64,000 bases of DNA from Polymorphobacter fuscus (GTDB taxonomy: Bacteria; Pseudomonadota; Alphaproteobacteria; Sphingomonadales; Sphingomonadaceae): assembly GCF_011927825.1 (NCBI RefSeq), contig NZ_JAATJI010000001.1, forward strand, positions 1,798,001 to 1,862,000, read 5' to 3'. Both the position numbers and the translations under genes were made by a program. The notes below the pieces were generated by a model, which did no database searches, was not told where the DNA came from, and worked only from the letters and a program-made list of their open reading frames with translations. Positions within the stretch are counted from its first letter, which is position 1, and every line of letters begins with the position of its first letter. Positions 1 to 9,503 of the stretch are shown here, piece after piece.

Positions 1-44
1 TCGGCGGCAAGCCCCGCGGCCGGCCGCGCAAGGTCGTCCCCTGA
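1..44 (+). CDS. 3' end of an unidentified gene with AT-hook-like tail (partial)
   Basis: Frame 3 reads GGKPRGRPRKVVP followed by TGA at 42-44. The core K-P-R-G-R-P-R-K matches an AT-hook, a minor-groove DNA-binding element. In sphingomonads a MucR-type zinc-finger regulator with a basic GRP-containing tail is commonly found just upstream of fur, so this may be the end of mucR; that is inference because only 13 codons are visible. Confidence 0.4.
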   Translation, partial: GGKPRGRPRKVVP

Positions 45-61
45 CATACGGCGCCCGGCAG

Positions 62-119
62 CGGGCAAGGGTCTGAGCCGGTTCCGGCAGGCGCGAGCCT
101 GTCGGAGCCGGCTTGCCCG
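62..119 (+). terminator. long GC-rich hairpin between upstream gene and fur
   Basis: An interrupted inverted repeat: CGGGCA (62-67) pairs with TGCCCG (114-119), AGCCGG (76-81) with CCGGCT (108-113), CCG (84-86) with CGG (103-105) and CAGGC (88-92) with GCCTG (97-101), around a GCGA loop. It follows the stop codon at 42-44 and precedes fur. No T-tract follows, so it is not a classical rho-independent terminator; it may slow transcription, protect a 3' end or insulate fur. Confidence 0.4.
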
Positions 120-167
120 TGCGACGCGGCCCGCCTATCTAGTCCTTAGGGGGCACGGAGACACGCG

Positions 168-590
168 ATGGGCACGACAATCGACGTCGAGGCGCTCTGC
201 CTCAAAAAAGGTCTGCGCATCACCGAGCAGCGGCGCGTCATCGCTCGGGTGTTGTCGGAGGTTGACGACCATCCCGATGTCGAGGCGCTGCACCGGCGCG
301 TTGCCGCGGTCGATCCGCGCATTTCGATTGCCACCGTTTATCGCACCGTCAAGCTGTTCGAGGAATCGGGCATCATCGAGCGTCACGAATTCCAGGGCGG
401 CCGGTCGCGCTATGAAACGGTGCAGGACGAACATCACGACCATTTGATCAACGTCGAAACCGGCGATGTCGTCGAGTTCCACGATCCCGAGATCGAGGAG
501 CTGCAGGCGCGGATCGCGGCGCGGCTGGGCTTCCGGCTCGTCGACCACCGCATGGAGCTTTATGGAGTCGCCCTCAAGGCCGGCGAATGA
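168..590 (+). CDS. fur: Fur-family metalloregulator (Fur/Mur type)
   Basis: A 140-residue Fur-superfamily repressor. The N-terminal winged helix has the family recognition helix (ISIATVYRTVKLFEE, about residues 52-66), and the dimerisation half has the metal-binding HHDHL cluster (89-93) and VDHRMELYG (126-133). It lacks the CxxC structural zinc pairs of E. coli Fur, as is usual for alphaproteobacterial Fur/Mur proteins, so iron versus manganese as the co-repressor cannot be decided. A GGAG lies about 9 nt before the ATG. plsC starts 1 nt after its stop, so it probably heads the plsC-miaB-phoH-ybeY-corC run. Confidence 0.93.
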   Translation: MGTTIDVEALCLKKGLRITEQRRVIARVLSEVDDHPDVEALHRRVAAVDPRISIATVYRTVKLFEESGIIERHEFQGGRSRYETVQDEHHDHLINVETGDVVEFHDPEIEELQARIAARLGFRLVDHRMELYGVALKAGE

Positions 591-591
591 C

Positions 592-1419
592 ATGGCCGGC
601 GGCGTGACCGCGGCGCGGCGGCCCCGGCGTCACCAACGCCTCGGCCCTGCCAAGGGGGTCGCCGGCGTGCTCGCCGCTGCATCGATGCTGGTGCCGGCGG
701 AACTTGTTTTGAAAGGCCTCAGCGGCGGGCGCAAATCGCATCTGCCCCGGCTGTTCCATCGCAGCCTGTCGCGCGCCCTTGGCATCCGCATCCTGACCCA
801 TGGCGTGCCGGCGCGGCGCAATGCCCGGCGCGGCGACGGGCGCGGCGGGGTGCTGTTTGTTTCCAATCACGTCTCCTGGGCCGATATTCCGGTGCTCGGC
901 GCGCGCATTCCGGCGGCGTTCGTCGCCAAGTCCGAGGTTGGCGAATGGGGGCTGGTCGGCTGGCTGGCGACGCTGGCCCGCACCGTCTATGTCGAACGCA
1001 GCCGGCGCAGCAGCACCGGCGAGCAGCGCGACGCCATCGCCGAGCGGCTGGCGGGCGGCGAGAACATCATCCTGTTTCCCGAAGGCACCAACAGCGACGG
1101 CACCGGCGTGCTGCCGTTCAAATCGGCACTGTTCGCCGTCACCGACGCGCTGCCCGACATCCTCATCCAGCCGGTGACCATCGCCTATACCCGGGTCAAC
1201 GGCATGCCGGTAACCCGCATGATGCTGCCCGATCTGGCCTGGGTGGGGGATACCGAATTGATGCCGCACGCCGTCGGCTTCATGGCGCTCGGCCGCGTGC
1301 GCGCCGAAATCCGGTTTCACGCCCCGGTGCGCGCCGCCGATTTCGCCGATCGCAAGGCACTGGCGCGGCATTGCCACACCGTCATCGCCGATGGCTATCG
1401 CGCCCTTATGCGGGGATGA
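592..1419 (+). CDS. plsC: 1-acyl-sn-glycerol-3-phosphate acyltransferase (PlsC family)
   Basis: A 275-residue membrane-associated acyltransferase that acylates lysophosphatidic acid (or lyso-ornithine lipid in OlsA-type members). It has the HX4D catalytic motif in [14 protein letters not shown] (about residues 87-100), a VYVERSRR segment, and the FPEGTNSDG substrate-binding motif. The ATG at 592 is preferred because it follows fur by 1 nt and removes a 42-residue extension that would lie inside fur. The last bases overlap the miaB start as ATGA. An OlsA role is conceivable because olsB is about 11 kb away, but the location in the fur-miaB block favours general phospholipid synthesis. Confidence 0.92.
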   Translation: MAGGVTAARRPRRHQRLGPAKGVAGVLAAASMLVPAELVLKGLSGGRKSHLPRLFHRSLSRALGIRILTHGVPARRNARRGDGRGGVLFVSNHVSWADIPVLGARIPAAFVAKSEVGEWGLVGWLATLARTVYVERSRRSSTGEQRDAIAERLAGGENIILFPEGTNSDGTGVLPFKSALFAVTDALPDILIQPVTIAYTRVNGMPVTRMMLPDLAWVGDTELMPHAVGFMALGRVRAEIRFHAPVRAADFADRKALARHCHTVIADGYRALMRG

Positions 1420-2846
1420 CCTGCCCGGCGTCAGCGGCTATGGTCGGCAGGCTTTCATCGGAGTCGTCGCAGCCAGTGTCGCGTTACCACGTCAAATCCT
1501 TCGGCTGCCAGATGAACGTCTATGATTCCGAGCGCATGGGCGATCTGCTCGCCGCCGATGGTCATGTCGCCGTCGATTCGGCCGACGCTGCCGACATTGT
1601 CGTCCTCAACACCTGCCACATCCGCGAAAAGGCAGCCGAAAAACTCTATTCCGATATCGGCCGGCTGAAGAAGCCGCGTGCCGATGGCTCGCGCCCGGTG
1701 ATCGTCGCCGCCGGCTGCGTCGCCCAGGCCGAAGGCGCCGAGATCGGCCGCCGCGCGCCGGCAGTCGACGTGATCGTCGGGCCGCTCGCCTATCATAATC
1801 TGCCGGCACTGCTGCGCGAGGCCGCGGCGATTCCGGCGGATGCCCGCGGTGCGCGCTGGGGACGCGCCATCGATACCGACATGCCGGCCAGCCCCAAGTT
1901 CGACCATCTGCCGGCGCGCCGCCACCAGGGCGCCAGCGCATTTCTGACCGTCCAGGAAGGTTGCGACAAATTCTGCACCTTCTGCGTCGTGCCCTATACG
2001 CGCGGCGGCGAGGTGTCGCGGCCGTTCGCCGACCTGGTGCGCGAGGCCGAAACGCTGGTCGCTGCCGGTGCTGTGGAAATCACCCTGATCGGCCAGAACG
2101 TCAACGCCTATGGGCTGGAGCTCGGCGGCGGCGCGACGCTGCCGGCGCTGATCGCCGAACTGGCGCAGCTGGAGGGGCTGAAGCGCATCCGCTACACCAC
2201 CAGTCACCCGCGCGACATGACCAGGGCGTTGATCGACGCCCATGCCGAAATCCCCAAGCTGATGCCCTATCTGCATCTTCCGGTGCAGTCCGGCAGCAGC
2301 CGCATCCTGAAGGCGATGAACCGCGCCCATACGCGCGAATCCTATCTGGCGACGCTGGCGGAATTGCGCGCGGCGCGGCCCGATATTGCGCTGTCGGGGG
2401 ATTTCATCGTCGGCTTTCCCGGCGAAACCGAAGCCGATTTCGCCGATACGCTGCGCATCGTGTCCGAAGTCGGCTATGCCCAGGCCTATAGCTTCAAATA
2501 TTCGCAGCGCCCCGGCACGCCGGCCGCCACCATGGCCGACCAGGTCCCCGAAGCGGTGAAGGAGGAGCGGCTGGCACGGTTGCAGGCGGCCATCACCGCC
2601 GGTGCGCACGCCTTCAACCTTGCCAGCGTCGGCCGGCACACCGAAATCCTGCTCGAACGCCCCGGTCGCAAGCCGGGCCAGCTGATCGGCAAGACGCCAT
2701 GGCTCCAATCGGCGGTGGTGAGCGTTACAGGCGCGAAGATCGGCGACCTGATCGCTGTCGAGATCACCGAAGGCCAGCCGAACAGCGTCGAAGCCCGTCC
2801 CGTCGATCGTGCCCCGTCCCTCCCTGCAGAAAGAGCAGCCGCCTGA
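1416..2846 (+). CDS. miaB: tRNA-2-methylthio-N6-dimethylallyladenosine synthase MiaB
   Basis: A radical-SAM methylthiotransferase that modifies i6A37 of tRNA. The N-terminal UPF0004 domain begins [19 protein letters not shown] and contains the three cysteines for the auxiliary cluster. The radical-SAM motif is in [18 protein letters not shown] (CxxxCxxC), and a TRAM domain occupies the C-terminus. The start is uncertain: ATG 1416 overlaps the plsC stop (ATGA) and gives 476 residues; ATG 1440 and GTG 1476 are alternatives, the last having GGAG at 1460-1463 and placing the protein close to the conserved domain. The stop overlaps phoH by 1 nt (TGATG). Confidence 0.95.
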   Translation: MTCPASAAMVGRLSSESSQPVSRYHVKSFGCQMNVYDSERMGDLLAADGHVAVDSADAADIVVLNTCHIREKAAEKLYSDIGRLKKPRADGSRPVIVAAGCVAQAEGAEIGRRAPAVDVIVGPLAYHNLPALLREAAAIPADARGARWGRAIDTDMPASPKFDHLPARRHQGASAFLTVQEGCDKFCTFCVVPYTRGGEVSRPFADLVREAETLVAAGAVEITLIGQNVNAYGLELGGGATLPALIAELAQLEGLKRIRYTTSHPRDMTRALIDAHAEIPKLMPYLHLPVQSGSSRILKAMNRAHTRESYLATLAELRAARPDIALSGDFIVGFPGETEADFADTLRIVSEVGYAQAYSFKYSQRPGTPAATMADQVPEAVKEERLARLQAAITAGAHAFNLASVGRHTEILLERPGRKPGQLIGKTPWLQSAVVSVTGAKIGDLIAVEITEGQPNSVEARPVDRAPSLPAERAAA

Positions 2847-3853
2847 TGTCGAAGAAGCCTGCGCGTACCCCAGTCGCCGCCAGCGACCGCGTCCGGCTCG
2901 AGATCGAATTCGAAAAAGTCTATCTGCTCGGCGCGCTGTTCGGGGAGCATGATCAGAATCTGATCACGCTCGAAGGGCAGCTCGGCGTCTATATCTCGGC
3001 GCGCGGCAACAAGGTGCAGGTCGAAGGCGAAGCCGAAGTCGCCGCCCGCGCTCGCGATGTGCTGACCAACCTCTACAATCGTCTGGCCCATGGCGAAACG
3101 ATCGACGCCGGCGATGTCGTCGGCGCCGTGGCGATCGCCGCCGACCCGTCGCTCGATGGGCTGGTGTCGGCCGATTCGGGGCTGGCCAACACCGCCGTCA
3201 TCCGCACCCGTCGCAAGACCATCGCCGCGCGCAGCCCGACCCAGGTGCGCTATATCGAGGCGCTGGCGCGCGACAGCATCATCTTCGCGCTGGGGCCGGC
3301 GGGCACCGGCAAGACCTATCTCGCCGTGGCGCAGGCGGTCAGCCAGCTCATTGCCGGTTCGGTCGACCGGCTGGTGCTGTCGCGCCCGGCGGTCGAGGCC
3401 GGCGAACGGCTCGGCTTCCTGCCCGGCGACATGAAGGACAAGGTCGATCCCTATCTGCGGCCGCTGTACGACGCCCTCTACGACATGCTGCCCGCCGAAC
3501 AGGTCGAACGCCGGCTGGCGTCGGGCGAAATCGAGATCGCGCCGCTGGCGTTCATGCGCGGCCGCACCCTCGCCAACGCCTTCATCATCCTCGATGAAGC
3601 GCAGAACACCACGCCGTTGCAGATGAAGATGTTCCTGACTCGCTTCGGCGAGCGCAGCCGCATGGTCGTCTGCGGCGATCCCAACCAGGTCGATCTGCCC
3701 AACCCCGGCGCCTCGGGCCTGGCCGATGCGGTGCGGCGACTGGATGGCATCGAAGGCATTTCGGCGCTGCGCTTTTCCAGCCGCGAAGTCGTCCGCCACC
3801 CGATCGTCGGGCGGATCGTCGATGCCTATGAAGGCGCGCCGCAGGATGGTTGA
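2846..3853 (+). CDS. phoH: PhoH-like ATPase
   Basis: A 335-residue PhoH family P-loop protein. It has a Walker A motif GPAGTGKT (about residues 151-158), the conserved [18 protein letters not shown] segment, a Walker [15 protein letters not shown], and the GDPNQVDLP motif near the C-terminus. PhoH is nearly always encoded beside ybeY, as here, and is thought to act in RNA metabolism alongside it. The ATG at 2846 overlaps the miaB stop; longer upstream starts lie within miaB. Confidence 0.95.
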   Translation: MSKKPARTPVAASDRVRLEIEFEKVYLLGALFGEHDQNLITLEGQLGVYISARGNKVQVEGEAEVAARARDVLTNLYNRLAHGETIDAGDVVGAVAIAADPSLDGLVSADSGLANTAVIRTRRKTIAARSPTQVRYIEALARDSIIFALGPAGTGKTYLAVAQAVSQLIAGSVDRLVLSRPAVEAGERLGFLPGDMKDKVDPYLRPLYDALYDMLPAEQVERRLASGEIEIAPLAFMRGRTLANAFIILDEAQNTTPLQMKMFLTRFGERSRMVVCGDPNQVDLPNPGASGLADAVRRLDGIEGISALRFSSREVVRHPIVGRIVDAYEGAPQDG

Positions 3854-3858
3854 CGCCG

Positions 3859-4362
3859 ATGCTTAACACCGAAACCGATGTCGCCAGCCCCTTGTGGCCC
3901 GATGCCGACTGGCCGGCGCTGGCGACGGCGGCGGTTGCCGCGGCACTCGACCAGACGCCGCATGGCCATCTGGTCAACAGCAGCGCCAGCGTCGAAGTCA
4001 GCGTTCGCCTGTCGGGCGATGCCGAGGTCCACGCCCTCAACAACAGCTATCGCGGCAAGGACAAGCCGACGAACGTGCTGTCCTTCCCGATGGTGCAGCC
4101 CGATCTGATCGAAGCGCTCGGCAATACCGATGATGGCGAGATCCTGCTCGGCGACATCATCCTCGCAGTGGAAACCTGCGCGCGGGAAGCGGCGGAGAAA
4201 GGCTGGACCCTGCCCGACTATGCGCAACACCTCATTGTCCATGGCCTGCTGCACCTGCTAGGCTATGATCATGAACTCGGCGACACGCAGGCCACCGCGA
4301 TGGAGGCCCTTGAAACGGCAGCCTGCGCGCGGCTCGGCTTGCCCGCCCCTTACCCGGATTGA
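3859..4362 (+). CDS. ybeY: endoribonuclease YbeY
   Basis: A single-strand endoribonuclease involved in 16S rRNA 3'-end maturation and late 70S quality control. The diagnostic zinc-binding signature is HGLLHLLGYDH near the C-terminus, and the N-terminal half carries the family NNSYRGKDKPTNVLSFP segment. The ATG at 3859 gives 167 residues. A TTG at 3850 overlapping the phoH stop (TTGA) has AGGA a few bases upstream and would add three residues, so the start is undecided. It lies between phoH and corC as in most proteobacteria. Confidence 0.95.
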   Translation: MLNTETDVASPLWPDADWPALATAAVAAALDQTPHGHLVNSSASVEVSVRLSGDAEVHALNNSYRGKDKPTNVLSFPMVQPDLIEALGNTDDGEILLGDIILAVETCAREAAEKGWTLPDYAQHLIVHGLLHLLGYDHELGDTQATAMEALETAACARLGLPAPYPD

Positions 4363-4374
4363 AGACTGACCGAG

Positions 4375-5280
4375 ATGCCCGACCCCGACAGTAGCAGCGA
4401 TTTCGCGTCCCGATTGTGGCGATCGCTGCGCCTTCTCATCACCGGCAGCGACCACGAGCCGTCGCTGCGCGAAAGCCTGGAAGAGGCGATCGACGAGCAT
4501 CACGATTCCGAAACCGGGCAGGACGACCTGTCCGCCGTCGAACGTGCAATGCTCAAGAACATGCTCCATTTCGGGGAGCGTCAGGCCGGCGATATCGGCG
4601 TGCCGCGCAGCGACATGGTGGTGTTCAACGTCGACGATGGCTTTCCGGCGCTCGTCGCGCTGTTCCGCGAGGCCGGGCACAGCCGGATGCCGGTGTTTCG
4701 CGGCGACCGCGACCACATCATCGGCATGGCGCATATCAAGGATATCTACGCCCATATCGCCGAAACCTTCGACGACGCGGTCTCGTCGGCGCGCTTCGCC
4801 GATCTTCCCGTCGAACCGCTGCTGCGGCCGGTGCTGTTCGTGCCGGCATCGATGCGGATCATCGACCTGCTCGCCCGCATGCGCGCCGGGCGGACGCACA
4901 TGGCGATCATCGTCGATGAATATGGCGGCACCGACGGGCTGGTGACGATCGAGGACCTGGTCGAGGAAATCGTCGGCGACATAGAGGACGAGCACGACGA
5001 GGACGAAGCCGCGCTGCTGCAGGCAATCAACGACCGGCTATGGGAGGCCGACGCCCGCATCCCGCTCGACGACCTGGAGGAACAACTCGGCACCAGCTTC
5101 GCCAATGAAGAGATCGGCGACGAGGTCGATACGCTCGGCGGCATGGTGTTCATGCTCGCCGGCCGCGTGCCGGCGCTCGGCGAGACAGTCGATCACCCGA
5201 GCGGCTGGCGCTTCGAAGTCATAGACGGCGATCCGCGGATGGTCCGGCGCCTGCGGCTGCACGCGCCAGTGGCGGCCTAG
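4375..5280 (+). CDS. corC: CorC/HlyC-family CBS-domain protein
   Basis: A 301-residue protein with a CBS pair (about residues 85-205) followed by a CorC_HlyC transporter-associated domain. Family features are the first CBS entry PRSDMVVFN, the MAIIVDEYGGTDGLVTIEDL segment and the acidic IVGDIEDEHDEDE stretch. It is a soluble CorC-type protein without the DUF21 membrane domain and is linked to Mg/Co homeostasis in the family. It starts 12 nt after ybeY. The apolipoprotein N-acyltransferase gene lnt often follows corC in other bacteria but is absent here; the next genes lie on the other strand. Confidence 0.92.
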   Translation: MPDPDSSSDFASRLWRSLRLLITGSDHEPSLRESLEEAIDEHHDSETGQDDLSAVERAMLKNMLHFGERQAGDIGVPRSDMVVFNVDDGFPALVALFREAGHSRMPVFRGDRDHIIGMAHIKDIYAHIAETFDDAVSSARFADLPVEPLLRPVLFVPASMRIIDLLARMRAGRTHMAIIVDEYGGTDGLVTIEDLVEEIVGDIEDEHDEDEAALLQAINDRLWEADARIPLDDLEEQLGTSFANEEIGDEVDTLGGMVFMLAGRVPALGETVDHPSGWRFEVIDGDPRMVRRLRLHAPVAA

Positions 5281-5335
5281 GTTCGATCGTCGTGCGTTGA
5301 ATACCCATTTCGCGCATCCCACCCGCCAAAGACCC

Positions 5336-6058
5336 CTACTTCACCGCCCCGTCGCCATCCTTGTAACGCGCTTCCAGAAACTTGCCCTGGATCCGCACCG
5401 CGTCACGATCCGCCGCCGCCAGGCTGTCGGAGGCGCGGGCCAGTTCTTCCTCCACCACGCGCAAGCCATCGACCAGCGTCGTATCGAGGCTGCGCCCATC
5501 GGCTTCGATCGTCCGCGCTCGCTGCTCGCTCGGCACCCGCGTATAGCGTTCGACCAGCTCGGGCAGATGCTTGCCGAGCAGGCGCGACAGGTCCTGCGCC
5601 ACCGGGTCGCCGGCGGGCACGCGCGCCAGCTGGGTTTCCAGGGTCGCCAGCCGTGCCGAAATGGCATCGACCTGCGGCGCCGCCAGCGCCGGCAGGTTGC
5701 GGCGCTGCCGGTCGAGCCAGACGTCGGTGGCGGCGGGCAGCACCGCCGGGGGCGCATCCTCGCGCCATTCGGGCTCGGCGTCCGGCCCGTCCCAGATCGC
5801 TGCCGCCATCGCCGCCATGGCCCCGAACAGCACCGCCAGCACCAGCACCGTGGTGCCGATCGGCCCGACGATCAGCCCCCACAGCAGCAGCGCCAGCATG
5901 ATCGCGCCGACGACACCGATGGCACGCACGGCCCGGCCGCCGGCACGCTTCGCCTGGCGCTGGACACGGCGGGCGCGCGCCCGCTGCAGCGCTTCGCCGC
6001 GCGCCATGCGGGCCAGCCGTTCCGCGTTGCGATCGATGGTGGTGCCGGGATCGGCCAT
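5336..6058 (-). CDS. TelA-associated membrane protein (possibly XpaC-like)
   Basis: A 240-residue protein with a basic, Arg-rich N-terminus (about residues 10-42), two adjacent hydrophobic segments (AIGVVGAIMLALLLWGLIVG and TTVLVLAVLFGAMAAMAAAI) and a long charged helical C-terminal half that looks like a coiled coil. Its ATG overlaps the stop of telA (ATGA), so the two are translationally coupled. XpaC-family proteins are typical TelA partners, but the similarity here rests on architecture and position only. Confidence 0.65.
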   Translation of the reverse strand: MADPGTTIDRNAERLARMARGEALQRARARRVQRQAKRAGGRAVRAIGVVGAIMLALLLWGLIVGPIGTTVLVLAVLFGAMAAMAAAIWDGPDAEPEWREDAPPAVLPAATDVWLDRQRRNLPALAAPQVDAISARLATLETQLARVPAGDPVAQDLSRLLGKHLPELVERYTRVPSEQRARTIEADGRSLDTTLVDGLRVVEEELARASDSLAAADRDAVRIQGKFLEARYKDGDGAVK

Positions 6059-7263
6059 CAGCCGAGCGCTTCCAGCGGCGATCCGCTACGGTTTTCGAGC
6101 TGCGCCTGCGCCTGGCCCTGGGCACGCGCCACATAGCCCCGGCTCTTTTCGACCTCGACCGACAATGTGTCGACCGTGGTCTTCATCGCGTCGAGCGCCT
6201 TCAGCTTGTAGGTGTCGATGGCGTCCATCGTCTGATAGACATTCTGGAAGGCGCGCTGCAGCGTTTCGACCGGAACCGTGCTGCTGGCCGCCTGTTCGTG
6301 GATCGTCGCCGTGCTGGTGCGCAGCAATTCGCCGGTGGAATCGATGATGCTGGCGGTTGTCGAGTTCAGCTCGGTGATCTGCGCCAGCACCAGCTTCTGG
6401 TTGGTCATCGCCTCGGCCACCGTCACTGCGGTGCGCAACGCCGCAACCGTGGTGGTCGATGCGCGATCGACGCCCTTCATCAGCTCGACATTGTTCTTCT
6501 TGACGAGGTCGAGCGCCAGATAGCCCTGCACCGAAACCGCCAGCTGGGTCAGGAGATCGGTGGTGCGCTGGCGCACATAGAACAGCGCGGTTTCGCGGAT
6601 CGCCTTGGCCTTGGCCGGGTCCGAAACGTCGAGTTCGTTGGCCTTGTCCTCGAGCTTGGCGTCGAGCGACTTCGACATGTGGACCATCTGCTCGAGCTTG
6701 CCCATCGCGTCCCACAATTTCGCCCGCTCGTCCTCGACGGCGATATTGTCCTTGAGCAGTTCGTCCTTGCCGTTCTTCAGGCTGTTGAGGATCGCGCTGA
6801 TATTGCCCTGGGCGGACTGGTAACTGTCGAAATAATTGCGCAGCTTGCCGCCGCCGACCGGGATGATGCCGAACAGCTTGCGGCCCTTCACCATTTTGCC
6901 GCGCTTGCCGGGGTCGAGATCCTCGACGATGCCGCGCAGCTTGACGAGATCGGCGCCGATGCCGTCATCCTTGTTCATCGCCCGCGCCGGCCGATCAAGA
7001 AAGCGGTTCGACTGGCCGGCGGCCGTGGCAATCTCCTTGGCGCCCAGATTGGCGAGGGCATCGACCTTCTTGCCGAATTCGGGGCTGGCAGCGTCGGTGG
7101 CGACAAGTTCGTCGATAAAGGCATCGACCCGCGTATCGAGCGCGGTCTTCTGATCGTCCTTCAGCGGCACCAGCCCGGCCGCGCGCGCCGGGGCAATGGC
7201 GGCCACTGCCACCGGGGGTTCGAGCTTGATCGCAGTTTCGGTCGGCGCCAGATTATCGGCCAT
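6058..7263 (-). CDS. telA: TelA/KlaA-family toxic anion resistance protein
   Basis: A 401-residue, largely alpha-helical cytoplasmic protein of the TelA family (tellurite and other toxic anion or stress resistance; biochemical role not well defined). Family hallmarks are the LDPGKRGKMVKGRKLFGIIPVGGGKLRNYFDSYQ-type region (about residues 118-150), the long central helices and the TSTATIHEQAASSTVPVETLQRAF segment. The ATG at 7263 is chosen over 7269 because GGAAGG (7270-7275) is 6 nt from it. It follows the transglutaminase gene by 32 nt. Confidence 0.88.
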   Translation of the reverse strand: MADNLAPTETAIKLEPPVAVAAIAPARAAGLVPLKDDQKTALDTRVDAFIDELVATDAASPEFGKKVDALANLGAKEIATAAGQSNRFLDRPARAMNKDDGIGADLVKLRGIVEDLDPGKRGKMVKGRKLFGIIPVGGGKLRNYFDSYQSAQGNISAILNSLKNGKDELLKDNIAVEDERAKLWDAMGKLEQMVHMSKSLDAKLEDKANELDVSDPAKAKAIRETALFYVRQRTTDLLTQLAVSVQGYLALDLVKKNNVELMKGVDRASTTTVAALRTAVTVAEAMTNQKLVLAQITELNSTTASIIDSTGELLRTSTATIHEQAASSTVPVETLQRAFQNVYQTMDAIDTYKLKALDAMKTTVDTLSVEVEKSRGYVARAQGQAQAQLENRSGSPLEALG

Positions 7264-7295
7264 CGTCATCCTTCCAGCAGGGGCAGCGCCTTTTA

Positions 7296-8150
7296 TCAGG
7301 TCAGCGCCGCTTCCTCTACTGTGTTAGGATTATAAGGCGGTTTATCAAGGGGTGTGTCGGTCCGGGGGGCATCGAGATCGACCACGCTGACCATCATCCC
7401 GGTCTGGGTCACGGCACCGGCGGTTGTCAGGAAGGCGATGTCCGCGGCGTCGCGGCCATGGGCGATGCGGACCATGCCCGCCACAGGGGCCAGCCGGGTC
7501 GGGTCGACCAGCCACCAGCCGCCATCGAGAAACACTTCGAAAACGGCATGGAAATCCGGCGGATCGAGCGCCAGCGCATAGGCGGCGACGGCGCGCGCCG
7601 GCACGCCCGACGCCCGGCACAGGGTCATGCCGAGGTGGGTGAAATCGCGGCAGACGCCGGCGCGATCGATGAAGGTGTTGGCAGCGCTGGTGGTGCCGTT
7701 GGAAACGCCGTGGACATAATCGACATTGCTGTGGATCCAGTCGAGGATCGCCAGCACGCGCGCGCCGCCGGGGCTGATATGGCCGAACTCGCGCGAGGCG
7801 AAGCGCAGGAACTGGTCGACCGGGCAATAGCGGCTGGGCAGGAGATAGGGCAGCACCGCCACCGGCAGCTGCGACCAGGGCGCGACGGTCAGATTGGCCG
7901 GCAGCGTCAGCCGCGGCGATATGCGGATGGTGGCGCGATATTCGATCTCGACACTGCCCGAAAGGCAACCGCGCAGCAGCCTGCCGCCGCTGACCGGATC
8001 GGTCGATTCGGCCAGCCGGACGCCGTTGGGCAAGCCCAGATGCTCGCGCTCGATGAACTGTCCCGTGGCGTGCGCCGCTTGGATGACGGCAATGGTATCA
8101 GTGGGTTCGGGAAATTCAAAGGCCAGGCGTGACGTGACTTCGAGGCGCAA
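7296..8150 (-). CDS. transglutaminase-like cysteine protein
   Basis: A 284-residue transglutaminase-like superfamily protein. An N-terminal beta-rich domain precedes the catalytic core, which keeps the Cys-His-Asp triad: C167 in AGVCRDFTHLG, H201 in DFHAVFEVF and D216 in WWLVDPTRL. Members act as proteases or peptidases, often in small operons. A TTG start at 8150 is proposed because GGAG (complement of 8157-8160) lies 6 nt upstream and the protein then begins RLEVTSRLAF as in homologues; an ATG at 8222 would add 24 cysteine/histidine-rich residues. It heads the operon with telA. Confidence 0.85.
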   Translation of the reverse strand: MRLEVTSRLAFEFPEPTDTIAVIQAAHATGQFIEREHLGLPNGVRLAESTDPVSGGRLLRGCLSGSVEIEYRATIRISPRLTLPANLTVAPWSQLPVAVLPYLLPSRYCPVDQFLRFASREFGHISPGGARVLAILDWIHSNVDYVHGVSNGTTSAANTFIDRAGVCRDFTHLGMTLCRASGVPARAVAAYALALDPPDFHAVFEVFLDGGWWLVDPTRLAPVAGMVRIAHGRDAADIAFLTTAGAVTQTGMMVSVVDLDAPRTDTPLDKPPYNPNTVEEAALT

Positions 8151-8243
8151 GGGGAACTCCAGCTTGGACGATGTCGGGCAGTGCCGATGGCAACGCACCG
8201 GCGCATGTGAAGTGTCGCACAAATTACAGCCTGGCAGGGAAAT

Positions 8244-8256
8244 ATTACGAGGTAAT
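8244..8256. promoter_or_regulatory. perfect inverted repeat ATTAC-GAG-GTAAT upstream of the transglutaminase operon
   Basis: Five-base arms around a three-base centre in an AT-richer patch about 95 nt upstream of the TTG start. Position and symmetry fit an operator for the transglutaminase-telA operon. No regulator is encoded next to it, so this is only a candidate. Confidence 0.3.
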
Positions 8257-8284
8257 GTGACGTGGTGCGCCGCCGCGACGCGGA

Positions 8285-9442
8285 TCAGGCGATCAGGGCA
8301 TCGACGGTGTCGTGGAAGCGTTTCACCCCCTGCTCCAGCCCGCCGAGCAGGACATGGTCGACAGCACCCGATTCAAGCCCTTGCTGGCCGAGCGTGGCGG
8401 CGCGGAAGTCTTCGCCGGCAAACACGCCCTGGTCGAGCAGCTTCCAGCTTTTCGCCCAATGCGCTTCCGCCTTGGGCGTCGCCGGGGGCGCCGGGATCAG
8501 CATGAAATCATCGACGATCGTGCGATTCACCGCACGCGGCATCAGCGTCATGATGTTGATGTAATCGGGCGACGCGACGATGATCGTCGCCGGTGCCAGC
8601 GTATAGGCAAAGGTCATCGTGCGGCGCAGCTCGGCCATGCTGCCAATGTCGATGTCGCCATCCAGCGCCGTCAGCCGCGCCACCAGCGAACGGCTGTGCG
8701 GGCCGATCAGGTCCCCCGCCGTCACGCCATCCTGGAAATACGGCGCGATGGTGGCGGCGTGGAGGCGGACGACGTGATAGCTTTCGCTGAAGGCGTCGAC
8801 GATCAGCTTCCAATTGGCAGCGACATCGTGGCTGGCCCGCGCGTAAAGATGCTGGCCGGCAAAATCGAGCGCGTCGAAATCGTCCGCCAGCGGGCCTTGC
8901 GCCAGCCCGAAATCATAGCTGCGGCCGCGATCGAGCCCGGCCCAGATCAGCCCGCCGGCCTCGACGCTAGGCAGTTCGACAAGACCATGTGCGCCCTTGT
9001 CGAGGCCCGGAAAGGTTTCCGGACGCGGCAGCCCCTTCAGCCGGCCATCGAGGCCATAGCTCCAGGCGTGATAGGGGCAGACCAGCACCGGGCCGTGCGC
9101 CAGCGCACAGCCTTCGACCAGCCGCGTGCCGCGATGGCGGCAGACGTTCATGAACACCCGGGCCACACCCTTGCCGTCGCGGGCAAGGAGCAGCGGGATG
9201 CCGAAACCATCGTGCGGAACGCTGGTATTCGGCCCCGGCAGCAGCGCCGACGGGCCGAGGACGACCGGCATGGCGTGGAACAGCCGGTCACGCTCCCGGG
9301 CGAAGCGATCGGGGCAGGTATAGGCGCTGGCGGCAATGGTGCTGGTCAGCGCCGGCGCCGGCCGCTGCGCCGCGGCCGGGATCGCCTGCGCCAGCGCCCG
9401 TTGCCCCGGCGTCGGCTGGCGAAATGGCACATGGATATCCAT
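8285..9442 (-). CDS. Rieske non-haem iron oxygenase, alpha-subunit type
   Basis: A 385-residue aromatic-ring-hydroxylating-type oxygenase. The Rieske [2Fe-2S] ligands are C101xH103 (CRHRG) and C122xxH125 (CPYHAW), with 18 residues between the pairs. The catalytic mononuclear iron site is E220xxH223xxxxH228 in the segment [10 protein letters not shown]. The substrate is unknown: these enzymes act on aromatics, quaternary amines or other small molecules. No reductase or ferredoxin gene is adjacent, so electron-transfer partners would be encoded elsewhere. It lies alone on the minus strand between the transglutaminase and M20 genes. Confidence 0.9.
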   Translation of the reverse strand: MDIHVPFRQPTPGQRALAQAIPAAAQRPAPALTSTIAASAYTCPDRFARERDRLFHAMPVVLGPSALLPGPNTSVPHDGFGIPLLLARDGKGVARVFMNVCRHRGTRLVEGCALAHGPVLVCPYHAWSYGLDGRLKGLPRPETFPGLDKGAHGLVELPSVEAGGLIWAGLDRGRSYDFGLAQGPLADDFDALDFAGQHLYARASHDVAANWKLIVDAFSESYHVVRLHAATIAPYFQDGVTAGDLIGPHSRSLVARLTALDGDIDIGSMAELRRTMTFAYTLAPATIIVASPDYINIMTLMPRAVNRTIVDDFMLIPAPPATPKAEAHWAKSWKLLDQGVFAGEDFRAATLGQQGLESGAVDHVLLGGLEQGVKRFHDTVDALIA

Positions 9443-9503
9443 GGCCGTCAGCTTAGGCCGATGGCAGCCGCCGGCAAGCTGGCGCTTGCGTGAGCCGCGG
9501 CGC

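Noticed and set aside
1606..2491. Alternate frames within miaB
   Set aside because: Arg-rich overlaps of a strongly recognised gene.
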